Shown: positions 52,344 to 61,257, numbered from the stretch's first letter. The stretch: DNA of 64,000 nt from UBA1424 sp041654095 (GCA_041654095.1 JBAZED010000001.1:62001-126000); one strand, 5' to 3'. The notes: generated by a model from the letters alone, not told the origin. Program-made: numbers and translations.

Positions 52344-54743
52344 ATGAAAGTTAGTCTGAACTGGGTCAAAAAATATATTGATATCAACGATATCAACGCG
52401 AACGAACTCGCTTCTCGGCTGACGTTTGCCGGCGTGGAAGTCGAGGCGGTTGAAAAGCTTTCGAGCGCGACGAACCTCGTCATTGGCAAAGTCGTCGACT
52501 GCCATCCCCATCCTGATAGCGATCACCTCTCGGTGACCAAAGTCGATATAGGTAAGAAATACGGCATTCTCCAAATTGTGTGCGGAGCGCCAAATGTGCG
52601 GACGGACTTGAAAGTCATCGTGGCTCGCGAAGGAGCGGTGCTTTTGGGTGGCAAGATCAGCAGAGGAGTCATCCGTGGCCAAGAGAGCCAGGGGATGATC
52701 TGCTCATTGCTCGAACTCGGCGTCGATTCTAAATTTTTAAATGAACAGCAGCTGGCCGGCATCGAGGAACTAGACGACGATGCCGTCGTGGGCAATGAAA
52801 ACGTTTTGGAATATCTCGGTCTCGACGATACCGTCCTCGAAATGAAATTGCTCGCCAACCGCAGCGATTTGCACAGCGTCTTTAATATCGCGCGCGAAAT
52901 CTCAACCCTCTACCAGCGCGAAGTCCAGATTGAAAAACCTATTTTGCCTAAAGGCAAGGCCTCGGCATTTGTCGTTTCTTCATCAACCAAATCGTGCCCG
53001 CAGTTTTCAGCGCGGGTCATCCGCAATATCAAAGTTGAGCCTTCGCCCAAGTGGCTCAAGCAAGCGCTGCAAAGCATGGGTATTCGCTCGATCAACAATA
53101 TCGTCGACATCGGCAACTATATCATGCTCTTGACCGGTCAGCCGATTCACATGTACGATCTGAACCGCATGCCGAAACCCGAGCTGATCGTCGTCGATGA
53201 TTATGCCGGGCCCTTCCGCGCCCTCGACGATAAGGAATACGCCATTCAAAAAGGCGATATCGCCATCACCAGCGGCGGTCAAGTCATGTGTTTAGGCGGC
53301 GTGATGGGTTCGCTAGCTTCGGCGGTGGATGCAAAGACAAAAAACGTCGTCGTCGAGGTCGCTAATTTCGCTTTTGACGCGATTCGCCGCACATCGACTC
53401 GCTTATCGCTAGCGAGCGACTCGTCGATGCGCTTTGTCAAAGGCATCAATCCTCATCAGTTTATTGAAGTCATGAATTGGGCGACCAAGATGATCATCGA
53501 CCTCTGTCATACGAACAGCATTGAGGAGATTGTGACTTGCGATGGGCGCGAGCATAAAACTCCCGCCCGCATCACGACGTCAGTCTCATACATCAACAAT
53601 CGCCTCGGGACGAAGTTTTTACAAAATGTCGTCGTCGATACCTTGAAGCGCGATTGGATGAGCGTCGAAACCTTAAATCGCGACGACTTAATCATCGACA
53701 TACCTCCGTGGCGCATCGATATCGGCGGTCAAGCCGACATCAGCGAAGAAGTGATTCGCATCATCGGCCTCGATAAAATCGTCGGCGCCCTTCCTTCTCT
53801 ACAAGTCACCGTCGGTGGTTATCCAAAGGATAAACAAGCCATCAACCTCGTTCGTCGCTATTTAACGGGACGGGGATTGGACGAGGTTTTAACTTACTCC
53901 TTGGTCAAAAGAGGAGAACTCGAAGATTTTCTCCTCCTCGCGAAAGGCGACGCCCATCGCTTGATCAACCCTCTGACCGATGAGCACGAGTATCTGCGCC
54001 TCAGCATCATGCCGTCGCTTCTAAAAGCGGCTTCTTACAATCTCGCAAGAGGCATTAAGGACTTGGCGATGTACGAAGTGAGCGATGTTGACGCTCCGCT
54101 TCAGTCGGGTCTCCGCTTAGGCATCGTCCTGATCGGCGATGATCTCTATCAGCACCAAATCAACGCGATTCCCTATTCTTTCTATCACCTCAAAGGCTTA
54201 TTCGAAGGGCTCACGAGCATTTTAGGCATCAAAGACACGCGCTATTCGCTCGAAAAACCCGAAGTAAACGCCCCCGAACTCCACTCGGGACGTTCAGCCG
54301 TAGTAAAAATTAATGGCAAAGTCGTCGGCTATCTGGGTGAATTACATCCCAACACCGTATGCAAGCACGAACTAGGTAAGAATAAAGTCTATGCTCTGGA
54401 AATGGATTTCGGAGCTCTTCTCGCCCTTGAATCCGGGCAGACGGTCTTCAAATCATTTTCGCGTTTTCCGGCCGTGAAACGCGATTTATCGTTTGTTGTC
54501 GAAGGTGGGATCGAAGCCCGCAAAATCATGCAGACGATTACCGCTGTCAATCGAATTATCAAAAGCGTAGATATCTTCGATATCTATATTGGTGAAGGAA
54601 TACCGTCCGGGTCAAAATCAGTGGCTTTGACGATCACCTATGAAAGAGACGATCGAACGCTCAGAGATGAAGAAGTTGCACAGATCGAAAAGAGCGTCGT
54701 CGACGCCCTCAATAAAAAATTCGATATCACCTTGAGAGTGTAA
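52344..54743 (+). CDS. pheT: Phenylalanyl-tRNA synthetase beta subunit
   Basis: A 799-residue partner of PheS. It starts MKVSLNWVKKYID, followed by an EMAP-type tRNA-binding domain (HPDSDHLSVTKVDIG, IVCGAPNVR, RGQESQGMICS). The B3/4 editing domain, B5 domain and a C-terminal ferredoxin-fold anticodon-binding domain (FSRFPAVKRDLSFVV) follow. The intact EMAP domain here contrasts with the blurred one in the YtpR-like protein at 16684. Confidence 0.97.
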   Translation: MKVSLNWVKKYIDINDINANELASRLTFAGVEVEAVEKLSSATNLVIGKVVDCHPHPDSDHLSVTKVDIGKKYGILQIVCGAPNVRTDLKVIVAREGAVLLGGKISRGVIRGQESQGMICSLLELGVDSKFLNEQQLAGIEELDDDAVVGNENVLEYLGLDDTVLEMKLLANRSDLHSVFNIAREISTLYQREVQIEKPILPKGKASAFVVSSSTKSCPQFSARVIRNIKVEPSPKWLKQALQSMGIRSINNIVDIGNYIMLLTGQPIHMYDLNRMPKPELIVVDDYAGPFRALDDKEYAIQKGDIAITSGGQVMCLGGVMGSLASAVDAKTKNVVVEVANFAFDAIRRTSTRLSLASDSSMRFVKGINPHQFIEVMNWATKMIIDLCHTNSIEEIVTCDGREHKTPARITTSVSYINNRLGTKFLQNVVVDTLKRDWMSVETLNRDDLIIDIPPWRIDIGGQADISEEVIRIIGLDKIVGALPSLQVTVGGYPKDKQAINLVRRYLTGRGLDEVLTYSLVKRGELEDFLLLAKGDAHRLINPLTDEHEYLRLSIMPSLLKAASYNLARGIKDLAMYEVSDVDAPLQSGLRLGIVLIGDDLYQHQINAIPYSFYHLKGLFEGLTSILGIKDTRYSLEKPEVNAPELHSGRSAVVKINGKVVGYLGELHPNTVCKHELGKNKVYALEMDFGALLALESGQTVFKSFSRFPAVKRDLSFVVEGGIEARKIMQTITAVNRIIKSVDIFDIYIGEGIPSGSKSVALTITYERDDRTLRDEEVAQIEKSVVDALNKKFDITLRV

Positions 54744-54744
54744 T

Positions 54745-55248
54745 ATGCTCATCGCCAAATCGAAATTAATCCTGGATAAGACGATTCCCATTCAGAAGAA
54801 TTTCGTTTTTAACGCTTCGGATTTCACCTTTAAAAGTCCGCTTTTGAACATCGACAAATGCTTTGGCGATCTCGAAATTACGAAGTACCGCAATTTCATC
54901 CGCCTGAATGTCGATTTAGAAGTAATCGTTACCCTCGAGTGCTCTTACACGCTAGAACCCTTTAAGCATGAATCAAAAATTCATGAAGCGGTGTTGATCA
55001 GCGATTCTTTAGATTTCGATGAAGAGGCCATCGTCGTTGAAGGAGACAATATCGATATCGAGAGAATTCTCTTTCCGATCATCTCCTCGAGCCTGCCGTT
55101 AAAACCGATCAAACCCGGCGCCAGATTGCCTGAAAGCGGTGAAGGCTATCGCGTCTTGAACGACGAGGAATTGGCGGCGGAACGCTCGAAAAGTGGGAAT
55201 TCGCAGCTGACAAAACTTGGTGAAATCACCGAAGATGACGACGGTTGA
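54745..55248 (+). CDS. YceD/DUF177-family protein
   Basis: A 167-residue acidic protein with LEVIVTLECSYTLEPFKHE, the C-x-x-x-L-x-P core of DUF177 (YceD/YlbN). YceD proteins are linked to 23S rRNA and ribosome assembly in some bacteria and usually precede rpmF (L32). No rpmF follows here; a terminator does. It starts one base after pheT, so it belongs to the pheST transcript. Confidence 0.8.
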   Translation: MLIAKSKLILDKTIPIQKNFVFNASDFTFKSPLLNIDKCFGDLEITKYRNFIRLNVDLEVIVTLECSYTLEPFKHESKIHEAVLISDSLDFDEEAIVVEGDNIDIERILFPIISSSLPLKPIKPGARLPESGEGYRVLNDEELAAERSKSGNSQLTKLGEITEDDDG

Positions 55249-55320
55249 TTGTGCCAAAATAATACTAAATAAATACTAATAGGATATTGTTGTTTAATTA
55301 ATTAAACACGATTCATCACT

Positions 55321-55353
55321 AAAGTTCTGACGTGGTCGTTAGGACTTTTTTTG
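55321..55353 (+). terminator. Terminator after pheST-yceD
   Basis: AAAGTTCTGACG and CGTTAGGACTTT pair around TGGT with two G-T wobbles, followed by TTTTTTT. It closes the transcript before the mraZ promoter. Confidence 0.85.
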
Positions 55354-55356
55354 GTG

Positions 55357-55386
55357 TTTACACGCTTAAATCATTGTGCGTATAAT
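55357..55386 (+). promoter_or_regulatory. Promoter of mraZ-rsmH
   Basis: TTTACA (55357-55362), 18 bases, TATAAT (55381-55386). It begins at the tail of the preceding terminator. Transcription should start near 55393, directly before the MraZ repeats. Confidence 0.75.
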
Positions 55387-55395
55387 ATGAGTGCT

Positions 55396-55421
55396 AAGTG
55401 GTACGAAGTGGAGGTAAGTGG
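55396..55421 (+). promoter_or_regulatory. MraZ operator: three AAGTGG repeats, 10-bp period
   Basis: AAGTGG occurs at 55396, 55406 and 55416, exactly one helical turn apart, between the -10 box and the mraZ ATG at 55426. Published MraZ operators are tandem repeats of AAAGTG[G/T] (Mycoplasma) or TGGG-type units. The middle copy overlaps the GGAGG ribosome site, so MraZ binding would hit the start of its own transcript. Confidence 0.82.
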
Positions 55422-55425
55422 TAGG

Positions 55426-55851
55426 ATGTTCTTTGGCAGCTATTCGCATTCCCTCGATAATAAGGGACGCCTCGTCATTCCCAGCAAAATGCGGAGTGAA
55501 GCCGGCGGTCGCCTTTACATACTTAAAGGTTATGAAGGCTCTTTGAGCGTTTACAAGGAAGCTGACTTCCAAAAATTATCGACCGCTTTGGAAAATCTCC
55601 CCTACAATCAACGCGACGCTCGCGACGTGCAACGCATCGCATTAGCAAGTGTTGTGGAATTAGGAGTCGATGCTCAAGGCCGCATTCAGCTTCCGAGCAA
55701 ATTGCTAAGCGATTACAAGATTTCGCATAGTGTCATCATCGTCGGCGTCATTAATCACTTTGAAATCTGGGATGCTTCAGCTTGGAATGAATATCTCAAA
55801 CAGAACGAAAAAGATTACGAAGCCAAAGCCGAAAAACTTCCAGTCCAATAG
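55426..55851 (+). CDS. mraZ: Transcriptional regulator MraZ
   Basis: A 141-residue DNA-binding protein with two SpoVT/AbrB-like halves: MFFGSYSHSLDNKGRLVIPSK and VVELGVDAQGRIQLPSKLLSDY. The ATG at 55426 gives the standard MFxGxYxHxLDxKGR N terminus; the frame stays open upstream to 55351 but that part lies across the promoter. It is the first gene of the division cluster and probably controls it through the triple repeat. Confidence 0.95.
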   Translation: MFFGSYSHSLDNKGRLVIPSKMRSEAGGRLYILKGYEGSLSVYKEADFQKLSTALENLPYNQRDARDVQRIALASVVELGVDAQGRIQLPSKLLSDYKISHSVIIVGVINHFEIWDASAWNEYLKQNEKDYEAKAEKLPVQ

Positions 55852-55854
55852 GCT

Positions 55855-56796
55855 ATGGAAGAACACATTCCCGTCTTAATAGACGAAGCCATCAACGCGC
55901 TGAACATCAAGCCGGATGGCACATATGTCGACCTCACCTTAGGAAGAGCGGGGCACGCCAGTCAAATTCTCGCTCGCCTCAGCCGCAAGGGCAAACTCGT
56001 CGGATTCGATCAAGACCGCCAAGCGATCGAAAACTCGAAAATCGCCCTCTCCAAAATTGGTAGCAACTTCGAGACAGTTCACGAAAACTTTCGGAACTTC
56101 AAAGAAGTTCTATATACGCTCAACATTCAGAAAGTTGATGGGATCTTGATGGATCTCGGCGTCTCCTCTCCGCAATTCGATGACTCAGAGCGCGGCTTCT
56201 CGTATCGCAGTAATGCCCGCCTCGACATGCGAATGGATGAGCGCAGTTCATTAACGGCCTATGAGATTGTAAATTCTTATAGTCTCTCGGAATTGACGCG
56301 CATCTTTGGAGAATACGGCGAAGATAAGTACGCATATCAAATCGCCCGGAAAATCGTCGAAACGCGTTTGAACGTCCCCATTGAAACGACTCAGCAACTC
56401 GTCGACATCATCAAGTCGGCTAAGCCGATGAAGGAACTGGCAAAAAAAGGACATCCCGCCAAGCAGATATTTCAAGCGTTGCGTATCGAAGTAAATGATG
56501 AATTGGGAGCCCTTGAGATCACGGTGAAGGACGCACTTAAACTCCTCAATACCGGCGGTCGGCTAGTTATTATCTCCTTCCAGTCACTTGAAGATCGCTG
56601 CGTCAAAGAAGCCTTTCGCAAAGCGACGACCGTCGAAGGGACGAGGCGAAATGTCTTCTCGCTTCCAAGAGAAGATGACTTGCCAAAATTCCGCCTCATC
56701 CATCGCAAAGTCGTAACCCCATCCCCAAGAGAGCTCGCCCGCAATCCGCGGTCGCACAGCGCCAAACTGAGAGCCATTGAAAGAGTCAAGGAGTAG
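55855..56796 (+). CDS. rsmH: 16S rRNA (cytosine1402-N4)-methyltransferase
   Basis: RsmH/MraW makes m4C1402 in 16S rRNA. EEHIPVLIDEAINAL begins the protein. YVDLTLGRAGHAS is the SAM loop, a variant of TxGxGGHS. GILMDLGVSSPQFDDSERGFSYR is diagnostic, then HPAKQIFQALRIEVNDELG and SFQSLEDRCVKEAF. Length is 313 residues. It follows mraZ after 3 bases, the universal order. Confidence 0.96.
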   Translation: MEEHIPVLIDEAINALNIKPDGTYVDLTLGRAGHASQILARLSRKGKLVGFDQDRQAIENSKIALSKIGSNFETVHENFRNFKEVLYTLNIQKVDGILMDLGVSSPQFDDSERGFSYRSNARLDMRMDERSSLTAYEIVNSYSLSELTRIFGEYGEDKYAYQIARKIVETRLNVPIETTQQLVDIIKSAKPMKELAKKGHPAKQIFQALRIEVNDELGALEITVKDALKLLNTGGRLVIISFQSLEDRCVKEAFRKATTVEGTRRNVFSLPREDDLPKFRLIHRKVVTPSPRELARNPRSHSAKLRAIERVKE

Positions 56797-56798
56797 AG

Positions 56799-56981
56799 AT
56801 GAAAGATAAACTTGTGAAATTCAATCGCAAAGCCCCTTATTACCGCATTAAGCGCGTTTTAATCGCCTTTTCGCTCTTGGCTCTCGTCACCGTCGCCATC
56901 TCCATTCCTCTCAGCCTCAAAATCGCTGCGAGTCAAGCTGAAGCCAATCAAGCCGAAGTCAGCGAAGTCGTCGACAAATAA
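56799..56981 (+). CDS. Small single-pass membrane protein at the ftsL position
   Basis: A 60-residue protein with a basic N terminus (KFNRKAPYYRIKR), one hydrophobic helix at about 20-43 and a short acidic tail (AEANQAEVSEVVDK). It starts 2 bases after rsmH, exactly where ftsL stands in walled Firmicutes. It is much shorter than FtsL and has no room for its coiled coil. It could be a remnant of FtsL or an unrelated small protein; sequence alone does not decide. A terminator follows. Confidence 0.7.
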   Translation: MKDKLVKFNRKAPYYRIKRVLIAFSLLALVTVAISIPLSLKIAASQAEANQAEVSEVVDK

Positions 56982-57014
56982 AAACGGTCATCATGGACGG
57001 ACCTCCCTCCATCC

Positions 57015-57044
57015 GAGCTGCATCAACCGATGCGGCTTTTTTAT
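57015..57044 (+). terminator. Terminator after the mraZ-rsmH transcript
   Basis: AGCTGCATC and GATGCGGCT pair around AACC with one G-T wobble, followed by TTTTTTATT. It separates mraZ-rsmH from ftsA-ftsZ. Confidence 0.85.
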
Positions 57045-57079
57045 TACACTAGTATTTTTCTAGGACTAATTTGTGCAAA

Positions 57080-57108
57080 TTGCCTTTGCTACATTCAACC
57101 TTTATATA
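57080..57108 (+). promoter_or_regulatory. Probable promoter of ftsA-ftsZ
   Basis: TTGCCT (57080-57085), 17 bases, TATATA (57103-57108). A consensus TATAAT also occurs at 57114-57119 but without a matching -35 box. Confidence 0.5.
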
Positions 57109-57138
57109 TATAATATAATTCAGAATAAATGCTCTAAC

Positions 57139-58356
57139 ATGGAAAAGCCAATTGCCGCTTTAGAAATATCATCAGCCGAGATTAAGTTAGTCGTCGGCTA
57201 TGAACTCGATGGGCAGCCCGTTGTGCTTTACGCTATGCGTAAGCCCATCGACGCTTTTGTCGAACGCGGTCAAATTGTCAATCTGATCGGCTTGATCGAA
57301 GCCCTTAAAGACATCAAGGAAATCAAGGATTCGACGGCCAAATTGAAACTGACGATTTCCGAAGCTATCTTGTTATTGCCACCTCTCGGACTAGAAGTGT
57401 ATCAAAGTGACAAAACGACAAATGTCGTCTCTCCGACCGGAACCGTCGAGGCCATCGATATTTCCAACGTCGTGTCGCTGGTGCGCAAGGAAGTCGTTCC
57501 ACACGGCGGTCAAATCGTCGATATCATCCCCGATGCTTTTGAACTCGACAATGGTCGCCAGTTCGCCAATCAACCGATCGGCGAGAAATCCAATTCGCTC
57601 TCCATCTCCGCGAAGATTCACGCCTTGCCCTTTACAGTTGTCGAAAACTTTAGACGGGCTTTTAAAGAAGCTGACATCACGATTAAACGCGTGCTCGTCG
57701 GTCCTCATGCGGCGAGCTATCTCTATGCCCAAGATCCCGGCCTGCCCACTTCATATCTATTCCTTGATATGGGAGCCGAAGTGACGACCATCAGTTTGAT
57801 CGGCAATGGCGCGCTCTTCGCCTCGATCTATTTCGAAAAAGGCGGAAAAGACTTGACCAGCGCGATCGTTCGCGATTTCAATATTCCCTTCGACGAGGCC
57901 GAAAAACTGAAGCGCCGCTACGGCATCGACCATCGCCTTATGTCCTTTTATCCGACCATCGCCACCAGCGTCGATATGGAAGGGCAAGAACATCAGTATA
58001 TGATCAGCGATTTGAACCAGATCATTGAAACTTTTATCGCCGATTATCTCGTCTCGCTCAAACAGGCGATCAATTCGTTGATGACCGGTTATGATCGCAA
58101 GTATTTGCGCATTCCGCTTTTATTAAGCGGCGGATTGGCGCGCCTCAACGGTTTACCGGAAATGTTGATCGAAGCCTTCCCGGACAATAAAATCCATTTT
58201 GCGATTCCGAAAGCTATCGGCGCCCGCCATCAGACGTACGCCAATGCGCTTGGGGCCATCTTGGCCAATAATCGCTACCATAGTTATCTTGAGGAAGACC
58301 GCCCCGTCGTCACGACGTTGACGCGCGGTGGCAAAGAACCTAAGGAACGGAAATAG
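57139..58356 (+). CDS. ftsA: Cell division protein FtsA
   Basis: Actin-like protein that tethers FtsZ to the membrane. The N terminus EKPIAALEISSAEIKLVVG is the first phosphate loop in family form. YLFLDMGAEVTTISLIGNG is the second, with FEKGGKDLTSAIVRDFNIPFDEAEKLKRRYG after it and LLLSGGLARLNGL later. Start chosen at ATG 57139 for the standard N terminus, although no ribosome site precedes it. Product 405 residues. The C terminus is basic (TRGGKEPKERK) but no clear amphipathic membrane helix is evident. ftsZ follows after 11 bases. Confidence 0.88.
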   Translation: MEKPIAALEISSAEIKLVVGYELDGQPVVLYAMRKPIDAFVERGQIVNLIGLIEALKDIKEIKDSTAKLKLTISEAILLLPPLGLEVYQSDKTTNVVSPTGTVEAIDISNVVSLVRKEVVPHGGQIVDIIPDAFELDNGRQFANQPIGEKSNSLSISAKIHALPFTVVENFRRAFKEADITIKRVLVGPHAASYLYAQDPGLPTSYLFLDMGAEVTTISLIGNGALFASIYFEKGGKDLTSAIVRDFNIPFDEAEKLKRRYGIDHRLMSFYPTIATSVDMEGQEHQYMISDLNQIIETFIADYLVSLKQAINSLMTGYDRKYLRIPLLLSGGLARLNGLPEMLIEAFPDNKIHFAIPKAIGARHQTYANALGAILANNRYHSYLEEDRPVVTTLTRGGKEPKERK

Positions 58357-58367
58357 GGGGATATCTT

Positions 58368-59510
58368 ATGCAAGGATCTGATCTAGACAATTTCGAACCG
58401 ATCGCCCGCATCGTCGTCATCGGCGTCGGCGGAGCCGGAAATAATGCTGTCAATCGCATGATTGATGAGGATTTAGGAGCCGTCGAATTTTACGTCGCCA
58501 ATACCGATCGTCAAACGCTGGCGACATCAAAGTCGCGCAATCGCATCGTCCTCGGACCGTCCGTCACGGGCGGATTAGGCGCTGGCGGAGAGCCGAGCGT
58601 CGGTCGCGAAGCGGCCACAGCTTCCATCGAAGATATCCGCAAAGTCGTCAAAGGGGCCAACATGGTCTTCATCGCCGCCGGCATGGGCGGAGGAACGGGC
58701 ACAGGAGCGGCTCCGATCGTCGCGCAAGTGGCACGCGAAGAAGGCGCCTTGACCGTCGCCATCGTCACGCGTCCCTTCACATTCGAAGGCAAGAGGCGCA
58801 TCGCCAATTCCGTCGAAGGATTAAATGAACTCAAAGATGCGGTTGACGCCATCATCATCGTGTCCAATGATAAATTGCTGATGGTCAGCGGTACCCAGCC
58901 GATTTCCGAAGCTTTTGCCGAGTCGGACCGCGTCTTGGCGCAGTCGGTCAAGACCGTCACCGATTTGATTTTAATGCCGGCCGTCATCAACCTCGATTTC
59001 GCCGATGTCCGCAATACCTTGAAGGATTCCGGCATATCGCTGATCGGCTTTGGCTTAGGTCAAGGACCTAACAGAGCCCAAGAAGCCGCTCAAAATGCCA
59101 TTAACTCGCCCCTTTTGGAAGCGAGCATCAACGGCGCGAGACGGGCGATTTGCTCCGTCACTTGCGGGCCGAGCGTGAGCTTGTACGAAGCCCAAGAAGC
59201 CGTCGATTTGGTCATCGAAGCTGCGGGCAATAACATCGACGTCAAATTCGGCGTCGCCATCAACAATCAATTGAGCGATCAGATTCTCGTCAGCGTCATC
59301 GCCAGCGATTTCACCGAGGAATTCGATTTCACCAGCGTCCCCAACTATTCTCAGCAGCTGCGCTTTCAACGGCCGGATGCTGAAAAGAATAACGACGATG
59401 GCGAACCCAAACAAGCCAAAGAAGAAAGGGAAGAAGAAGTCGAGTCCAACGATCTCTCGAGCGAAGATTCGATCTTGCCGAGCTTCTTAAAAAACAAGCA
59501 CATTGACTAA
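58368..59510 (+). CDS. ftsZ: Cell division protein FtsZ
   Basis: Tubulin-like GTPase of 380 residues that forms the division ring. IVVIGVGGAGNNAVNRMI begins the GTP-binding domain, and FIAAGMGGGTGTGAAPIVA is the tubulin signature loop. The T7-loop region (VINLDFADVRNTL) has the catalytic aspartate. A charged linker leads to a typical C-terminal peptide, SILPSFLKNKHID, used to bind FtsA and EzrA in Firmicutes. The stop overlaps the start of the nuclease gene by 8 bases. Confidence 0.98.
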   Translation: MQGSDLDNFEPIARIVVIGVGGAGNNAVNRMIDEDLGAVEFYVANTDRQTLATSKSRNRIVLGPSVTGGLGAGGEPSVGREAATASIEDIRKVVKGANMVFIAAGMGGGTGTGAAPIVAQVAREEGALTVAIVTRPFTFEGKRRIANSVEGLNELKDAVDAIIIVSNDKLLMVSGTQPISEAFAESDRVLAQSVKTVTDLILMPAVINLDFADVRNTLKDSGISLIGFGLGQGPNRAQEAAQNAINSPLLEASINGARRAICSVTCGPSVSLYEAQEAVDLVIEAAGNNIDVKFGVAINNQLSDQILVSVIASDFTEEFDFTSVPNYSQQLRFQRPDAEKNNDDGEPKQAKEEREEEVESNDLSSEDSILPSFLKNKHID

Positions 59511-61239
59511 AATTACCAATAGATTAAGTCTTCGAAAAGCTCTTATTTTTACGTTGGGTTTTTTCGTCCTATTAACATCTTGCGACGGTGGCAATTCGAG
59601 CGACACATCGTCATCTTCATCGGGTAATTCGGCATCGTCTTCCGGTCCGGATATCGAATATCAAGATTACTATAGCGATTATTATGATTCTATTGAATCA
59701 TGGACAGATGGTGATAATCTTCGCGAACAGCTGCGAACTCTAGTTAACTACAATGTTAATCTAGTTGACTTTAATGCTAGTTCTAACATTTGGGCCGTCA
59801 ACCAGCTCGCCGACGAAACCATCGATAATTACGATCGCATCGATATCGTCTATGGAAATTATCAGCCTTTAAAAACGTTCACGGCGAGCGGTTCAAACGG
59901 CGGCTGGCAGCGCGAACATGCTTTTGCGCAATCGCTTGGTGATTTCGATGTAGCGAGCGCCAGCAGAAATGCAAATGAAAGCTTGATCATGAGAAGCGAT
60001 TTTCATAATCTGTTCGCCTCCGATGGCACTTTGAATGGTTCCCGAAACAATCTGAATCTCGGCGATGTCACTTCCGAGATGGGAGCGATCAGCAACCCCA
60101 AAGATTCGTTTGGAAACGAAACGGAATGCTATCGAACCGATTTCGTTTTTGAGCCGCCGGATAAGGATAAACCGATGTTATCTCGCGCCATATTCTATAT
60201 CGCGACCCGCTTTGCCGATCTCGATGTCGTCGAAGGAATATCCGCCGTCAGAAGCAAAACCCATGGTATGTTGAGCGACTTGTTGGAATGGTCGGAAAGC
60301 CCTGTCACCAGGCGCGAATACAAGCATAATATCGGGGTTTATCATTTTCAGAACAATCGGAATCCGTATATCGACTATCCCGAACTCGTCGACTATGTTT
60401 TCGGAGATAAAAAAGATGAAGCTGGCGTTTTAAAAACATTAAGACCATCATATTATGATGTGGTTCTCGCCGGCGGCGAAGAAAACGCTGGCGACACGCA
60501 TAATTTGACGATAAGAAATGTCAAATCCAATTATATGGTAGGCGACCCGTTTTCAAAAGCTGACGATTTAAAAGTCTTTACGGTAGCCAACGATTTAACA
60601 TTAAGCGATAATTTAGGAATAACCGCTTTTGAAACGACATATGCTGATTTTTACCATTTTGTTGATGGCGATCTCGGTAAGAAAACGGTATCCGTATCAC
60701 ATCAATCTTTCAATGTCTCTTATGAGATCGAAATCATCTCAAGCGCATCATCTTTAGCACTCTACAAGTATATATTGACCGCCGACGATGCATTCAAGGA
60801 CAAAACAGCGCAGAGCACGCCTTATTCGATCACTTTAGGCGGTTTGGCTTTTGACTTTTACATGAAGAGCGGATATGCATCGCAATTTCAAGCATCTGCC
60901 GGAACCGGTCGGCAGTTCGGAACAAAAGATTATCCGATCGACAATATGTATCTCGAGACCAGCTCGCCGTTTAATGTCGATGATAAAACGCGAGTCAATG
61001 CCGTTTATATCGTCGCTTCGACGAACAAAAACCCAGGGGCATCCCCAGCTATTAATGTGAGCATCGGCGAGTATTCTTTCCCGCAAAGAGCGCTGATCAT
61101 CGGTCCGAGCGGAACGAATACGCTCTATAGCTTTGAAGTTCCAGAAGAAGGATCATACGAAGGAAAGGTGCGAATCGCCTTTAGCGGCTTCACCGATGGA
61201 GCGTTATATATCAAACAGTTTGCAATCAATGCCGTTTAG
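59503..61239 (+). CDS. Secreted lipoprotein nuclease, endonuclease I family
   Basis: A lipoprotein signal (RKALIFTLGFFVLLTSC, lipobox cysteine 27) is followed by a Ser/Asp-rich linker (residues 32-50). The His-Me finger nuclease domain of endonuclease I type has WQREHAFAQS with H139, then DFHNLFASDGTLNGSRNN with H168, and NNRNPYIDYPELVDYVF. The last 230 residues look like beta-rich, Ig-like modules. Total 578 residues. The start is a TTG inside the ftsZ end; no ATG fits the signal peptide. It probably degrades external DNA or RNA for nucleotide supply. Confidence 0.85.
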   Translation: MTKITNRLSLRKALIFTLGFFVLLTSCDGGNSSDTSSSSSGNSASSSGPDIEYQDYYSDYYDSIESWTDGDNLREQLRTLVNYNVNLVDFNASSNIWAVNQLADETIDNYDRIDIVYGNYQPLKTFTASGSNGGWQREHAFAQSLGDFDVASASRNANESLIMRSDFHNLFASDGTLNGSRNNLNLGDVTSEMGAISNPKDSFGNETECYRTDFVFEPPDKDKPMLSRAIFYIATRFADLDVVEGISAVRSKTHGMLSDLLEWSESPVTRREYKHNIGVYHFQNNRNPYIDYPELVDYVFGDKKDEAGVLKTLRPSYYDVVLAGGEENAGDTHNLTIRNVKSNYMVGDPFSKADDLKVFTVANDLTLSDNLGITAFETTYADFYHFVDGDLGKKTVSVSHQSFNVSYEIEIISSASSLALYKYILTADDAFKDKTAQSTPYSITLGGLAFDFYMKSGYASQFQASAGTGRQFGTKDYPIDNMYLETSSPFNVDDKTRVNAVYIVASTNKNPGASPAINVSIGEYSFPQRALIIGPSGTNTLYSFEVPEEGSYEGKVRIAFSGFTDGALYIKQFAINAV

Positions 61240-61257
61240 TGCGTATTATAATATAAT

